This document shows, in pieces, positions 47,874 through 57,518 of a stretch of 64,000 bases of DNA (the first letter of the stretch is position 1; the number at the start of each line of letters is the position of its first letter). The stretch is from Oceanisphaera arctica. GTDB lineage: Bacteria > Pseudomonadota > Gammaproteobacteria > Enterobacterales > Aeromonadaceae. The stretch is from contig NZ_MPZM01000006.1 of NCBI RefSeq assembly GCF_002936955.1, positions 1 through 64,000 on the forward strand. Direction: 5' to 3'. Below the pieces are notes generated by a model. The model had not been told where the DNA came from, searched no databases, and was given only the letters and a program-made list of their open reading frames with translations. The translations under genes were made by a program, and so were the position numbers.

Positions 47874-50675
47874 TTATCGGCTGGCTTCATCCACCAGATA
47901 GAGGATGGACTCGTAGTTGATGCCGCTGTGGTGGCTGAGACCCAGTTCGCAGGTGCGGCTGTTGCTGAATCCACGGGTACAGTCGGCGGGCACCTGCTCC
48001 TTCAATGGCTTGAGGGCGGCGGCGTTCAGCTCGGGCAGGGTAAATCCCTTGTCACCGGCGAAGCCGCAGCATTCGATATGTTCCGGCACCACTACCTTGG
48101 TGGCGCAGCGTTGGGCCAGCTCCAGCATTCTGTTGGTCAGCCCCATGCGCCGGCTGCTGCAGGTAATGTGCAGCATCACCGTCTCGTTCACCGGCTGCAG
48201 TGCCAGCCGATCAAGTGCCAGCTCCAGCACAAAGGCCACCGGCTCATAGACGGTGAGCGGCAGGGTGAAGCCGTCCTGACTCAGCTTGGCGCAGGGGCTG
48301 GTGTCCATCAGCACCGGCCAGCGGCCCTGCTCCGAGGCCTGCCATAATCTAGCTTCCAACTCCTGAGTTTTGTCGTCGGCAAGACCGGCCATGCCCTTGC
48401 TCTGGTAGGGCATGCCGCAACACAGGCTGTTCAGCTCCCGGGGCAGAATGACATCGAAGCCGGCTTTTTCCAGCACTGCCTGGGTGACCTCGGTCAGCGA
48501 GCGGCGATCGGAGGCTGCCGGGGACTGGCCAAGGGTGCGGCTGGAGCAGGAGGGGAAGTAGACCACCTTGGGCCTGTTCTGATCCGAGCACTGTGGCCGA
48601 TGCCGGTTGGCGGCCGGCGTTTCCGGCAACCATAGCGGCACCTTGTTCTTGCTTGCCGTGCGCAGACCCAGATTCATTCCCGCAACAGCACGGTCGCCCA
48701 GCAGCCAGCGGCCCATGTCCGCGGTATTCAGGCCGATGGCGACCGCCCTGGTGGTGCCGGCGAAGTGATGGGCACTCCAGCGGGCAATGGGTTCAAACTT
48801 CTGATAACGGGCGGTGCGCAGCTTTCGTACCAGGTTTCCGGTATTGATGCCCACCGGGCAACGCTGTTCGCAAAGGCCGGTGGCGGCGCAGGTGTCGACG
48901 CCCTGATAGTCGAACACTTGCTGTAACGAGTCGTCGATGCGGTCACCGGTTGCTTCCCGACGTTGCAGCTCACGATAGAGCACGATGCGCTGGCGCGGCG
49001 TCAGGCTCAGATCCCGGGACGGACACACCGCCTCGCAGAAACCACATTCGATGCACTTGTCGACGAGGGGGTCGGCGGCAGGCAGGGGTTTGAGGTTTTT
49101 CAGATGAGCCTCTGGGTCCTCGTTGAGGATGACGCCCGGATTGAGAATGCCCTGCGGGTCGAATAGCGCCTTGATGCGTTGCATCAGCCTATAGCCATCC
49201 TGGCCCCACTCCAGCTCTACATAGGGGGCCATGTTGCGACCGGTGCCGTGTTCGGCCTTGAGCGATCCCTGATATTCCACCGCCACCAGCTGGGCCACCG
49301 CGTCCATGAAGCCGCCGTAACGGTCCAGTTCGGCCTGCGAGTCGAAGCCCTGGGTAAACACGAAATGCAGATTGCCGGCCAGGGCGTGGCCGAAGATGAT
49401 GGCCTCATCATAACCGAAACGGTCGAACAGCTCGGTCAGCCTGCGTACCGCCGACGCCAATTGTTCCACGTGAAACGCCACGTCTTCGATGATTACCGTG
49501 GTGCCGGTTTCACGCACCGCACCCACCGCCGGAAACATGCCCTTGCGCATGGCCCACAGGGTGGCACAGACCGCCTTGTCCTGAGTGAAGGGCACTTCGT
49601 TGAGCCGAGCGAAGTCCACTATCGCCGCCATCGCCTGTTCGCACCGGGCCAGCAATTGCGCCTCGCTTTCGCCGTGTACCTCAATCAGCAGGGCGGCGGC
49701 CTCCAGATCCAGTTCTTTGATGAAGTCCGGCATAGCGGCGTTGTCGGCGATGGATCGCAGCGCCCGCCCGTCCATCAGTTCTACCGCAGCCACTTGGGTA
49801 TTGGCCAGTTCGGTCACCGCCAGACAGGTGGTTTCGATGTCCGGATATACCAGCAGGCAGGAGGCCTTGAAGGCATGATCGGGCACAGTGTGATAAGTCA
49901 CTTCATTGATAAAGCCGAGGGTGCCCTCGGAGCCGATCATCAGATGCGCCAGCATATCGAAGGGGTCGTCGAAGTCGATCAGGGCGTTGAGGCTGTAGCC
50001 GGTGGTGTTCTTCAGCCGGTACTTGTGGTGAATACGCTCGGCCAGCGTCGCATTGTTTTTTACCTCGTCGGCCAGCTGCCGCAGTCCGGCCAGCAACTCG
50101 GGCTTCTGTTCTGCGAACAGGGCCCGGCTTTGTTCATCCCGGGTGTCCAGCAGGCTGCCGTCGGCCAGCACCAGACTCATGCCTGCCAGGGTGCGGTAGG
50201 AGTTTTGCGCCGTGCCGCAGCACATGCCCGAGGAGTTGTTGGCGGCGATACCGCCTATTTTGCAGCTGTTGATGGACGCCGGGTCCGGGCCTATCTTGCG
50301 GCCGAAGGGGGCCAGATACTTGTTGGCATCGGCGCCGATCACCCCGGGTTGCAGGGCTATCCTGTGGCCGTCGTCCAGCACTTCATGATGGCGCCAGTCG
50401 TTGGTGAGGGTGATTAGCACCGAATCGGATACCGCCTGGCCCGACAGGCTGGTGCCGGCGGCGCGGAAGGTGCAATGGATGCCATGCTCGCCACAGATCT
50501 GCAGCACCCGCACCACTTCATCTGTGCTTGCCAGTCGTAATACCAGCTGCGGCAACAGCCGGTAAAAACTGGCGTCGGTGCCGTAGGCCAGACAGAGCGA
50601 CGGGTCTGTGATGATGCGATTATCGGGCAAAAACCGGCTCAGTTCGTCAACCAGCAGGCGGTAGCGTTGTTCCAT
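47874..50675 (-). CDS. D-lactate dehydrogenase, FAD/Fe-S type (Dld-II)
   Basis: 933 residues. FAD-binding PCMH domain (CTFRAAGTSLSGQAVSD, about 50-65) and FAD-oxidase C-terminal domain, then two 4Fe-4S motifs (CIECGFCEAVCP and CAATGLCEQRCP) and CCG domains (CCGMPYQSKG, CCGFAGDKGF). This is the Dld-II architecture of Shewanella, which oxidises D-lactate to pyruvate with electrons to the quinone pool. Last gene of the lldP-E-F-G-dld unit, like the Shewanella cluster. A parS-like site lies within it at 49462. Confidence 0.9.
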   Translation of the reverse strand: MEQRYRLLVDELSRFLPDNRIITDPSLCLAYGTDASFYRLLPQLVLRLASTDEVVRVLQICGEHGIHCTFRAAGTSLSGQAVSDSVLITLTNDWRHHEVLDDGHRIALQPGVIGADANKYLAPFGRKIGPDPASINSCKIGGIAANNSSGMCCGTAQNSYRTLAGMSLVLADGSLLDTRDEQSRALFAEQKPELLAGLRQLADEVKNNATLAERIHHKYRLKNTTGYSLNALIDFDDPFDMLAHLMIGSEGTLGFINEVTYHTVPDHAFKASCLLVYPDIETTCLAVTELANTQVAAVELMDGRALRSIADNAAMPDFIKELDLEAAALLIEVHGESEAQLLARCEQAMAAIVDFARLNEVPFTQDKAVCATLWAMRKGMFPAVGAVRETGTTVIIEDVAFHVEQLASAVRRLTELFDRFGYDEAIIFGHALAGNLHFVFTQGFDSQAELDRYGGFMDAVAQLVAVEYQGSLKAEHGTGRNMAPYVELEWGQDGYRLMQRIKALFDPQGILNPGVILNEDPEAHLKNLKPLPAADPLVDKCIECGFCEAVCPSRDLSLTPRQRIVLYRELQRREATGDRIDDSLQQVFDYQGVDTCAATGLCEQRCPVGINTGNLVRKLRTARYQKFEPIARWSAHHFAGTTRAVAIGLNTADMGRWLLGDRAVAGMNLGLRTASKNKVPLWLPETPAANRHRPQCSDQNRPKVVYFPSCSSRTLGQSPAASDRRSLTEVTQAVLEKAGFDVILPRELNSLCCGMPYQSKGMAGLADDKTQELEARLWQASEQGRWPVLMDTSPCAKLSQDGFTLPLTVYEPVAFVLELALDRLALQPVNETVMLHITCSSRRMGLTNRMLELAQRCATKVVVPEHIECCGFAGDKGFTLPELNAAALKPLKEQVPADCTRGFSNSRTCELGLSHHSGINYESILYLVDEASR
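49462..49477. other. Second parS-like site
   Basis: TGTTCCACGTGAAACG, 14 of 16 bases of the parS consensus, with intact CACGTG core, 3.0 kb from the perfect site and inside dld-II. Confidence 0.6.
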
Positions 50676-50726
50676 TAAAGGTCCTTTAATATAAGCGCTT
50701 AAGTGATTTCGATATTGGTGTATCCA

Positions 50727-51380
50727 TCAGACGTCTTCCAGGATCAGCACCAATAGTTGCTTCGGGCCGTGGGCGCCATAGGCCAGAGTCTGCTGAATGT
50801 CGGCGGTCTTGGATGGCCCCGAGACCAGCAGCAGATTGGTGGGCATATTTTCTGCCCAGCCCTGGTCCGCCATCATCGCCGGCAGGTTGGCGTGCAGGGT
50901 CGAGGCCTTGAGAATAGCGATATGGCAGGGAGGCACCAGCGACAGGGTACGAGGTTCTGCCGAGCCGGGCCAGAGTACCAGGGTACCTGTGGCGGCAATG
51001 GCGCCGTGACAGCCGGTTATGCCGGCATCCACCCGGTTGAACAGCTCGTCTTTCCACTGTTCCAGCGGCTGGTCGAAGGGCAATTTTTCGGCGCAACCGG
51101 CCAGAGCCTCGGTTATCTCGGCATGGAAGTCTCCGCCGGTGCCGGTGGCGATATGTTTCAGTCCCATCTTCTCGATCCGGGTCTTCAGGGTCGCTATCAG
51201 TTCACCACGCTTCAGGTTGATCACCTCGGCATGATTCTGCTGTAGCAGTTCTGTCAACCGGCTAAGCATGGTGTTTCGGTCGGAGTTATCCCAGACAGGG
51301 TAGTCCGGATTATTGACCGGCAGCGGCTTGACCTGTGCCTGAAGCAGTCGGTTGAAAATGGCATTTCGGGCAGTCGACAT
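50727..51380 (-). CDS. lldG: L-lactate dehydrogenase subunit LldG (LutC)
   Basis: 217-residue LUD-domain protein (ELLQQNHAEVINLKRGEL to LVSGPSKTADIQQ). Third subunit of the LldEFG iron-sulphur enzyme that oxidises L-lactate. The ATG at 51380 shares its first base with the lldF stop (TAATG), a translational-coupling junction. Confidence 0.9.
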   Translation of the reverse strand: MSTARNAIFNRLLQAQVKPLPVNNPDYPVWDNSDRNTMLSRLTELLQQNHAEVINLKRGELIATLKTRIEKMGLKHIATGTGGDFHAEITEALAGCAEKLPFDQPLEQWKDELFNRVDAGITGCHGAIAATGTLVLWPGSAEPRTLSLVPPCHIAILKASTLHANLPAMMADQGWAENMPTNLLLVSGPSKTADIQQTLAYGAHGPKQLLVLILEDV

Positions 51381-52798
51381 TATTTGTTCCTCTCGGCCAT
51401 CAGTTCGCGCAGGGTTCTGGCGGCGGGTCTGGGGGCGGTGCGACAGCGAGTCCAGGGTCCCAGTTTGCTCGGTATCAGGCCGCGAAGACGGGTGGCGCAC
51501 CAGCTCATCATTTGGTACAGCGCCGGCTTGCGGGTGAGCAGGCCGAAGCTGCGCCAGGCAAAGGCTTCCAGATTGCTTTTGGCTGCACCCTGGCCGCGCA
51601 GGGCGGGTACACCGGGGCGGGGCGCCTGTTTGGCCTCGCGCCGCAGTCGCTGCAACAGTTCGGGAATGGGAATACGTACCGGGCAGACTTCGCCGCAGGC
51701 GCCACACAGGCTGGAGGCGGTGGGCAGATCCTGAGTTTCTTCCAGCCCCATCAGGTGGGGTGAAATAATCTTGCCGATGGGCCCGGGATAGACGGTGCCA
51801 TAGGCATGACCCCCGATGCGGGTGTAGACAGGGCAGTGGTTCATGCAGGCGCCGCAGCGAATGCACTGCAGCGTCTTGCGCATTTCCTCATCCACGAAGG
51901 CCTGACTGCGGCCATTGTCGAGTAACACCAGATGCACTTCCTTGGGGCCATCCAGCTCGTCGCTCTTGCGAGGCCCGCTTATCATGTTGAAGTAGGTGGT
52001 AATGGTCTGGCCGGTCGCCGAGCGGGTGAGGGCGCTGAACAGTGGTGGTACGTCGTCCAGAAACTCAACCACCTTTTCGATACCTGTGATGGCGATATGC
52101 ACCTCGGGAACTGTGGTGCACATGCGCCCGTTGCCCTCGTTTTCCACCAGGCACAGGGTACCGGTTTCGGCCACTGCGAAGTTGACGCCCGAGATCCCGA
52201 TGTCGGCGCTACGGAATTTTTCGCGCAATACATTGCGCCCGGTCTGGATCAGGGTATCCACGTCCAGGGTGTGTTTGAAGCCGGGCACGTGCTCGGCAAA
52301 CAGGTCAGCCACTTGCTGTTTGTTCTTGTGAATGGCGGGCATGATGATGTGTGACGGCGTTTCGTCGCCGAGCTGGACTATGTATTCGCCCATGTCGCTT
52401 TCCAGGCAGTCGATGCCTTCCTTCGCCATGGCGTGGTTCAGCTCTATCTCTTCGCTCACCATGGACTTGCCCTTGACCGCCAGGATGCCGCCATGAGACT
52501 GAATGATGTCGGCGAAGAGGGCGTTGGCCTGCTCGGCGTTTTCTGCCCAGTGCACCCGGATGCCGTTGGCGATGCAATTGGCTTCCAGTTGTTCCAGCAA
52601 CGTCGGTAGTTTACTCAGACAGCGCTGCCGGATGGCTTCGGCCCGGTCGCGGATGGCGCTCTCTTCATCCGGGTCGGCGAAGGCAGTCTGGCGTTTGTCG
52701 CGCAGATAGTCCATGGCGCCACGGAAGTTGGCTCGCAGCTCGGGGTTGGCCAGAGCCTCCTCGGCCTGGGGATGAAACAGCTGGGGTTTATTGTGCAT
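51380..52798 (-). CDS. lldF: L-lactate dehydrogenase iron-sulphur subunit LldF (LutB)
   Basis: 472 residues. N-terminal LUD domain (VKGKSMVSEEIELNHA), then two ferredoxin-type clusters CIRCGACMNHCPVY and CGACGEVCPVRIP, and a LutB C-terminal region. Central electron-carrying subunit of LldEFG. Overlaps lldE by 11 bp. Confidence 0.93.
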   Translation of the reverse strand: MHNKPQLFHPQAEEALANPELRANFRGAMDYLRDKRQTAFADPDEESAIRDRAEAIRQRCLSKLPTLLEQLEANCIANGIRVHWAENAEQANALFADIIQSHGGILAVKGKSMVSEEIELNHAMAKEGIDCLESDMGEYIVQLGDETPSHIIMPAIHKNKQQVADLFAEHVPGFKHTLDVDTLIQTGRNVLREKFRSADIGISGVNFAVAETGTLCLVENEGNGRMCTTVPEVHIAITGIEKVVEFLDDVPPLFSALTRSATGQTITTYFNMISGPRKSDELDGPKEVHLVLLDNGRSQAFVDEEMRKTLQCIRCGACMNHCPVYTRIGGHAYGTVYPGPIGKIISPHLMGLEETQDLPTASSLCGACGEVCPVRIPIPELLQRLRREAKQAPRPGVPALRGQGAAKSNLEAFAWRSFGLLTRKPALYQMMSWCATRLRGLIPSKLGPWTRCRTAPRPAARTLRELMAERNK

Positions 52799-53561
52799 TA
52801 TGTCCCTCCAGTCGGCTTAGCAGAAAGGTCGCCAGATGTGTTCCCTGCAGTTCTTTTCCCTGAAATTCCAGAGCCCCGTTGATGTTGAGCAGGCAACCCC
52901 AATCGGCACTGATTAGCTGCTCGGCTCGGGTGTCGTGCAGATGCCGGGTCTTGTCTTGCACCATGGCTTCGCTGATCGCCGGGTGGCGTACCGAAAAGGT
53001 GCCGCCGAAACCGCAACATTCGCTTTCGTAGGCCTGTTCGCGCAGTTCTACTCGCTCCAGTTGGCTCAGCAGGTGGCGGGAAGTGGTGTGTACCTTCATT
53101 TCCCGGCGGGCGGCGCAGGAAGTGTGCAGCACCACCGAGGTGGATGGTCCCTGATCCTTCAGCTGTATGCGGCATACCTGCACCAGAAACTCGGTGAGTT
53201 CGAATACCCGCTCACAAAATCGATTCACTGCCGCCTCTTGCTCGCTGCCGGCGAACAACCTGCGGTAATGATGGTGCATCATGCCGCCGCAGGATCCGGA
53301 CAGCACTATCACTGGCCAGGGCTCGGGGAAAAGTTCCATCTGGCTCAGAGCTGTAGTTTTGGCATCCTCTTCGTAGCCGGATGAATAGGCTGGTTGACCA
53401 CAGCAGGTTTGCTTGGGCACGTAGATGACCTCGACACCGGCCAGTTCCAGCAGGCGGATGGCATCCAGCCCGCTCTGGGGGGAGAACATGTCCACCAGGC
53501 AGGTGGCGTAGACATACACCTTTTCTGGTTTGGCCGGGTAGATACGAATAGTGGACGACAT
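52788..53561 (-). CDS. lldE: L-lactate dehydrogenase subunit LldE (LutA)
   Basis: 257 residues with two CCG domains: PKQTCCGQPAYSSGY and YESECCGFGGTFSVRHP, which bind an iron-sulphur cluster in related proteins. First enzyme gene after lldP (73-bp gap). Confidence 0.93.
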   Translation of the reverse strand: MSSTIRIYPAKPEKVYVYATCLVDMFSPQSGLDAIRLLELAGVEVIYVPKQTCCGQPAYSSGYEEDAKTTALSQMELFPEPWPVIVLSGSCGGMMHHHYRRLFAGSEQEAAVNRFCERVFELTEFLVQVCRIQLKDQGPSTSVVLHTSCAARREMKVHTTSRHLLSQLERVELREQAYESECCGFGGTFSVRHPAISEAMVQDKTRHLHDTRAEQLISADWGCLLNINGALEFQGKELQGTHLATFLLSRLEGHNAQ

Positions 53562-53634
53562 AAGGTAATTCCTTCAAATAACATTGTTTTAGCTGTTGCC
53601 TGCCGGTCTGGTACCGACCGGCAGGCAACGCAAC

Positions 53635-55335
53635 TCAAGACAATTTCAGCAGGGGATCCGAAATACCCAGTCCATAGATGGCAATCATGCCGATGACGCC
53701 GATGGCCACCAGATAGTAGAGGGTTGGCAGGGCGGTCTTGCGCAAGGTGGCTCCTTCCTGTCCGAGCAGGCCGACGGTAGCCGAGGCCGCGACCACGTTG
53801 TGGATGGCTATCATGTTGCCGGCGGCGGCACCCACTGCCTGCAGTGCCACCACCATGGCGGTGGATACATTCAGCGTGTGAGCGACCTCGAACTGGAACT
53901 GGGAGAACATCATGTTGGACACGGTATTGGAACCGGCGATAAAAGCCCCCAGGGCACCGATGGCACCGCTGATGGCTGGGAAGAAATCGCCGACCAGGTC
54001 GGCGGCAACCTTGGCAGCCATGACCGGCATGCTGGCAATGTCGGCCTCGTTGACGCCGGAGTTAATGAATATGCGTACCATGGGCACGGTAAACATCAGT
54101 ACGAATCCGGCACCGAGCAGGGTTCGGGAAGACTCGGCGACTGCCGGAACGAAGGCGGAAAGCGAGCGGGTCTGGCTCAGTACCGCCACCAGGGAAACGA
54201 ACACCAGAATGCCACCGGGCAGGTACAGAGGCTGGATGCTGGCGCTGATACCTGCTTCGCCCAGAATATTGCCGAAGGCGATGTTCCAGCTGCTGAGCAG
54301 GCCCTTGAAGCTATCACTGGTGCGGCTCAGTACCAGCAGCACTGGTAGCAGCAGGTAAGGGAACCAGGCCAGACCCAGGCTGATAGGATGCTGTTTCAGA
54401 TCTTCCTTGTGAATGGCGATCGAGCCCAGCCATTCAGCCGGCCAGCTTTTCTCTTCCGGGAACTCGAAGGTGCTCTTGGGCACCAGGAAGTTTTTACGTG
54501 TTGCGGTCACGACAATAGCCAGGCCGACCAGACCGCCGACCATGGAAGGAAACTCCGGGCCGAGCAGAATGCCGGTAAGGGCGTAAGGCATGGTAAAGGC
54601 CAGACCGGCGAAGATGGCGAACGGCAGTATGTCGAGGCCTTCTTTCCAGCTTTTGTTTCTGCCGAAGAAGCGAGTCAGCATCATGCACATGAACAGAGGC
54701 ATCAGGATGCCGATGATGGTGTGGGTGACCGCCACGTTGTTGGTCACGGTTTGCAGATAGGCTTCCCAGTCGGAGCCGGCGGCGGTCAGGGTGTTGTTGA
54801 TGGCAGCATTATCCAGGCCGGTGGTTACGCCGACGATGATGGGGGTACCCACGGCACCGAACGACACCGGTGTGCTCTGGATCATCATGCCCATCAGTAC
54901 CGCCGCCAGAGCCGGGAAGCCCAGCGCTACCATCAGCGGCGCGGCCACGGCGGCGGCGGTGCCAAAGCCGGAGGCGCCCTCGATGAAACAGCCGAAGCAC
55001 CAGGCGACGATGATGGCCTGAATGCGGCGATCCGGCGAGATGGCGGTGAAACCGTTGCGAATGGTGGTAATGGCACCGGTATGCTTCAGGGTATTCAGCA
55101 ACAGGATGGCGCCGAAGATGATCCATAGCAACGAGATGGAAATCACCAGACCCTGCAGGCTGGAGGCGATCACCCGGGTGGTACTCATGTTCCATGCCAG
55201 CAGGGCGATGAGCACTGTCAATATAAATGCCAGGGGCATGGCGCGTCTGGCTGGCCACTGCAGGCCGACCAACAGGATGGCGGCAAGCACTATGGGCGAA
55301 AATGCCAGCAGTGCCAGTAGGGAATCATTCAGCAT
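53635..55335 (-). CDS. lldP: L-lactate permease
   Basis: 566-residue LctP-family transporter with about 13 membrane helices. [22 protein letters not shown] and [13 protein letters not shown] are the family signatures. Brings lactate into the cell together with protons for the LldEFG and Dld-II enzymes. First gene of the operon; divergent from a LysR gene 158 bp away. Confidence 0.94.
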   Translation of the reverse strand: MLNDSLLALLAFSPIVLAAILLVGLQWPARRAMPLAFILTVLIALLAWNMSTTRVIASSLQGLVISISLLWIIFGAILLLNTLKHTGAITTIRNGFTAISPDRRIQAIIVAWCFGCFIEGASGFGTAAAVAAPLMVALGFPALAAVLMGMMIQSTPVSFGAVGTPIIVGVTTGLDNAAINNTLTAAGSDWEAYLQTVTNNVAVTHTIIGILMPLFMCMMLTRFFGRNKSWKEGLDILPFAIFAGLAFTMPYALTGILLGPEFPSMVGGLVGLAIVVTATRKNFLVPKSTFEFPEEKSWPAEWLGSIAIHKEDLKQHPISLGLAWFPYLLLPVLLVLSRTSDSFKGLLSSWNIAFGNILGEAGISASIQPLYLPGGILVFVSLVAVLSQTRSLSAFVPAVAESSRTLLGAGFVLMFTVPMVRIFINSGVNEADIASMPVMAAKVAADLVGDFFPAISGAIGALGAFIAGSNTVSNMMFSQFQFEVAHTLNVSTAMVVALQAVGAAAGNMIAIHNVVAASATVGLLGQEGATLRKTALPTLYYLVAIGVIGMIAIYGLGISDPLLKLS

Positions 55336-55493
55336 GGCGGTTCCTTCCTTGGTTATGTCTTCGTTATCATCACTGGCGTACTCTTGCTTTAGGGTAGGAT
55401 GATGAGCCCGGTGTTAATGGGGTGTAACCATATTCCCTTGTTCTTTGTGGATATATAGATTTAATGAAACTGATTACTTCCAAAAGTGGATGA

Positions 55494-56399
55494 ATGATGC
55501 CGAAAACCGACGATCTCGTTCTGTTTGCTCAGGTGATTGAATTAGGCTCCTTCAGCAAGGCTGCCGATGCCAATGGCCTGACCAATTCTGTGGTGAGTAA
55601 GCGTATCGCCCGGCTGGAAAAGGAGCTGGGCAGCACCTTGATCCACCGCACCACACGGCGTTTGACGCTGAGCGAGGCGGGACAGGTGTTGTACCAGCAC
55701 GCCCGTCTGGTGGCACAGGCCGCTCAGGAAGCGTTTGACGCTGTGACCGGCTATAGCCAGTCGTTGCAGGGGCATATCCGGATGTCGGTCCCCACCATTT
55801 CCGGTGAGTTGTTGTTGGCGGAGGCAGTCGCCGAATTTTGTGAACTGCATCCGGCTATTTCGGTGGATATGTCGCTGGATAATCGTTTCGTAGACCTGAT
55901 TGGAGAGGGGTATGATTTGGTGATTCGTACCGGGCACCTGGACGACTCCAACCTGATTGCGCGTCATATTTTGGATTCAAATTGGACCATCTGTGCCGCT
56001 CCTGCGTATATTAGTCGCCGCGGCAAGCCCCGGGTGCCGGAGGATCTGTTGCAGCATAGCTGTCTTATCTACAGTTATCAGGAGAGCGGGGCCCGTGACT
56101 GGCTGTTCAACCGGCATGGCGAAATTTATCCGCTACGGGTGAGCGGCAACTTTTCCACCGATAACGCCGCCGCCCTGCGTAAGGCGGCCCTGGCTGGCCA
56201 TGGCCTGGCTTATATGCCCCGTTGTCTGGTCTATCCGGATCTGCAGGCGGGGCGTCTGGTTGAGCTGTTACCCCGGCAGGTTGGCAAGATACTGGGTATT
56301 TATGCCGTCTATCCCTACAGTCGCCAGCCGCCGCGCAAAATAAAGCTGTTGATTGAGCATATCCGTTCCCGTTACATGGATATCAAGCATTACTTTTAA
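55494..56399 (+). CDS. LysR-family regulator next to the lactate operon
   Basis: 301 residues: helix-turn-helix (SFSKAADANGLTNSVVSKRIARLEKELG) and a periplasmic-binding-like effector domain in the CrgA/DmlR-type branch. Divergent from lldP, so probably its regulator; many other lactate operons use GntR-type LldR. Two successive ATG codons (55494, 55497) could start it. The next gene follows after 25 bp on the same strand. Confidence 0.85.
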   Translation: MMPKTDDLVLFAQVIELGSFSKAADANGLTNSVVSKRIARLEKELGSTLIHRTTRRLTLSEAGQVLYQHARLVAQAAQEAFDAVTGYSQSLQGHIRMSVPTISGELLLAEAVAEFCELHPAISVDMSLDNRFVDLIGEGYDLVIRTGHLDDSNLIARHILDSNWTICAAPAYISRRGKPRVPEDLLQHSCLIYSYQESGARDWLFNRHGEIYPLRVSGNFSTDNAAALRKAALAGHGLAYMPRCLVYPDLQAGRLVELLPRQVGKILGIYAVYPYSRQPPRKIKLLIEHIRSRYMDIKHYF

Positions 56400-56424
56400 C
56401 GAGAACTTTTAACGAGAGCTACCC

Positions 56425-57456
56425 ATGATTAAAACCGCCATTATTGGCTACGGCCAGTCCGCCAGCATTTTCCATCTTCCTTTTATCGATAGTCTGTCGG
56501 AGTTCGAGCTGGTGGCCATCAGTACCTCCAAGCCGGAAAAGGCGGCGCAAGAGTGGCCCGAGGTGAAGGTCTATACCGACGTGGATCAGATGCTGGCCGA
56601 ATCCGGCGCCCGGCTGGTGGTGATCACCGCGCCCAACGAGGTGCACTACGAGCTGGGTCTCAAGGCGCTGAACCTGGGACTGCACGTGGTGATGGAAAAC
56701 CCCTGCGTTACCCAGCTGCATCAGGGCGCCGAGCTGATGCGACTGGCCGACACCAATAAACTGTGCCTGATCCCCTTTCATAATCGCCGCTGGGACAGCG
56801 ACTTTCTGACGCTGAGCAAGCTGCTGGCCGAAGAGACCCTGGGACCCATTCACGGTTTCGAGTCCCACTTCGACCGTTTCCGGCCGCGGGTACGGGCAGA
56901 GAAACCCGGCGAGGGTGCCGGCGTCTGGTTCGATCTGGGCGGGCACATGGTGGATCAGGCACTGGTGCTGTTCGGCAAGCCCTTGTCGGTGACCGCGCGT
57001 TGCTTGTCGATGCGACCCGGCTCCGAGGTAACCGATTATTTTCATGTGCAGCTGCATTACAGTGACAAAGAAGTCTTGCTGCATTCCAGCCCCTATCACC
57101 CCGGGCCGACGTTACGCTTCAAACTTCAGGGAGAGCGGGGCTGCTATATCAAACGCGGTTTCGATCCGCAGGAAGAGCGGCTGCAGAACGGCATAGTGCC
57201 GGACTCGCCGTATCTGGCCAAAGAAGCCGAAGCGGATTACGGCGTTTTTTATTCCGACGAGGAGCCGGAGGTGATCGAGTCGGAAATCGGAGGCTATCGC
57301 TATTTCTACCAGGCCACGGCCAAGGCAATTCGTGGCGAAGGGCCCTTGCCGGTGACTATGCAGGATGCATTGGATGGGCTCAATATCATCAACCTGGCGG
57401 AAAAAAGCTCGACGGAGGGATGCACGCTGTCATTGACTGCTACCAGTTTCAGGTAG
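56425..57456 (+). CDS. Gfo/Idh/MocA oxidoreductase, YdgJ-like
   Basis: 343 residues. The Rossmann loop is AIIGYGQSASIFH. The C-terminal domain aligns with E. coli YdgJ (FHNRRWDSDFLTL, FESHFDRFRP, FDPQEERLQNG). The EKP motif that normally holds the catalytic lysine reads ENP (HVVMENPC), so activity may be altered. Follows the LysR gene by 25 bp and may be co-transcribed with it. Substrate unknown. Confidence 0.87.
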   Translation: MIKTAIIGYGQSASIFHLPFIDSLSEFELVAISTSKPEKAAQEWPEVKVYTDVDQMLAESGARLVVITAPNEVHYELGLKALNLGLHVVMENPCVTQLHQGAELMRLADTNKLCLIPFHNRRWDSDFLTLSKLLAEETLGPIHGFESHFDRFRPRVRAEKPGEGAGVWFDLGGHMVDQALVLFGKPLSVTARCLSMRPGSEVTDYFHVQLHYSDKEVLLHSSPYHPGPTLRFKLQGERGCYIKRGFDPQEERLQNGIVPDSPYLAKEAEADYGVFYSDEEPEVIESEIGGYRYFYQATAKAIRGEGPLPVTMQDALDGLNIINLAEKSSTEGCTLSLTATSFR

Positions 57457-57470
57457 GCTCGACAGAGATA

Positions 57471-57500
57471 AAAACGGCGACCCCAGGGTCGCCGTTTTGG
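57471..57500. terminator. Bidirectional terminator
   Basis: AAAACGGCGACCC (57471-57483), CA, GGGTCGCCGTTTT (57486-57498). Serves the convergent YdgJ-like and YeiH-like genes. Confidence 0.88.
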
Positions 57501-57518
57501 TTGCTGCAGGGGACTGGC

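Noticed and set aside
49179-50417. Plus-strand 412-codon frame opposite dld-II
   Set aside because: Antisense to a clearly conserved enzyme and without domain signals.
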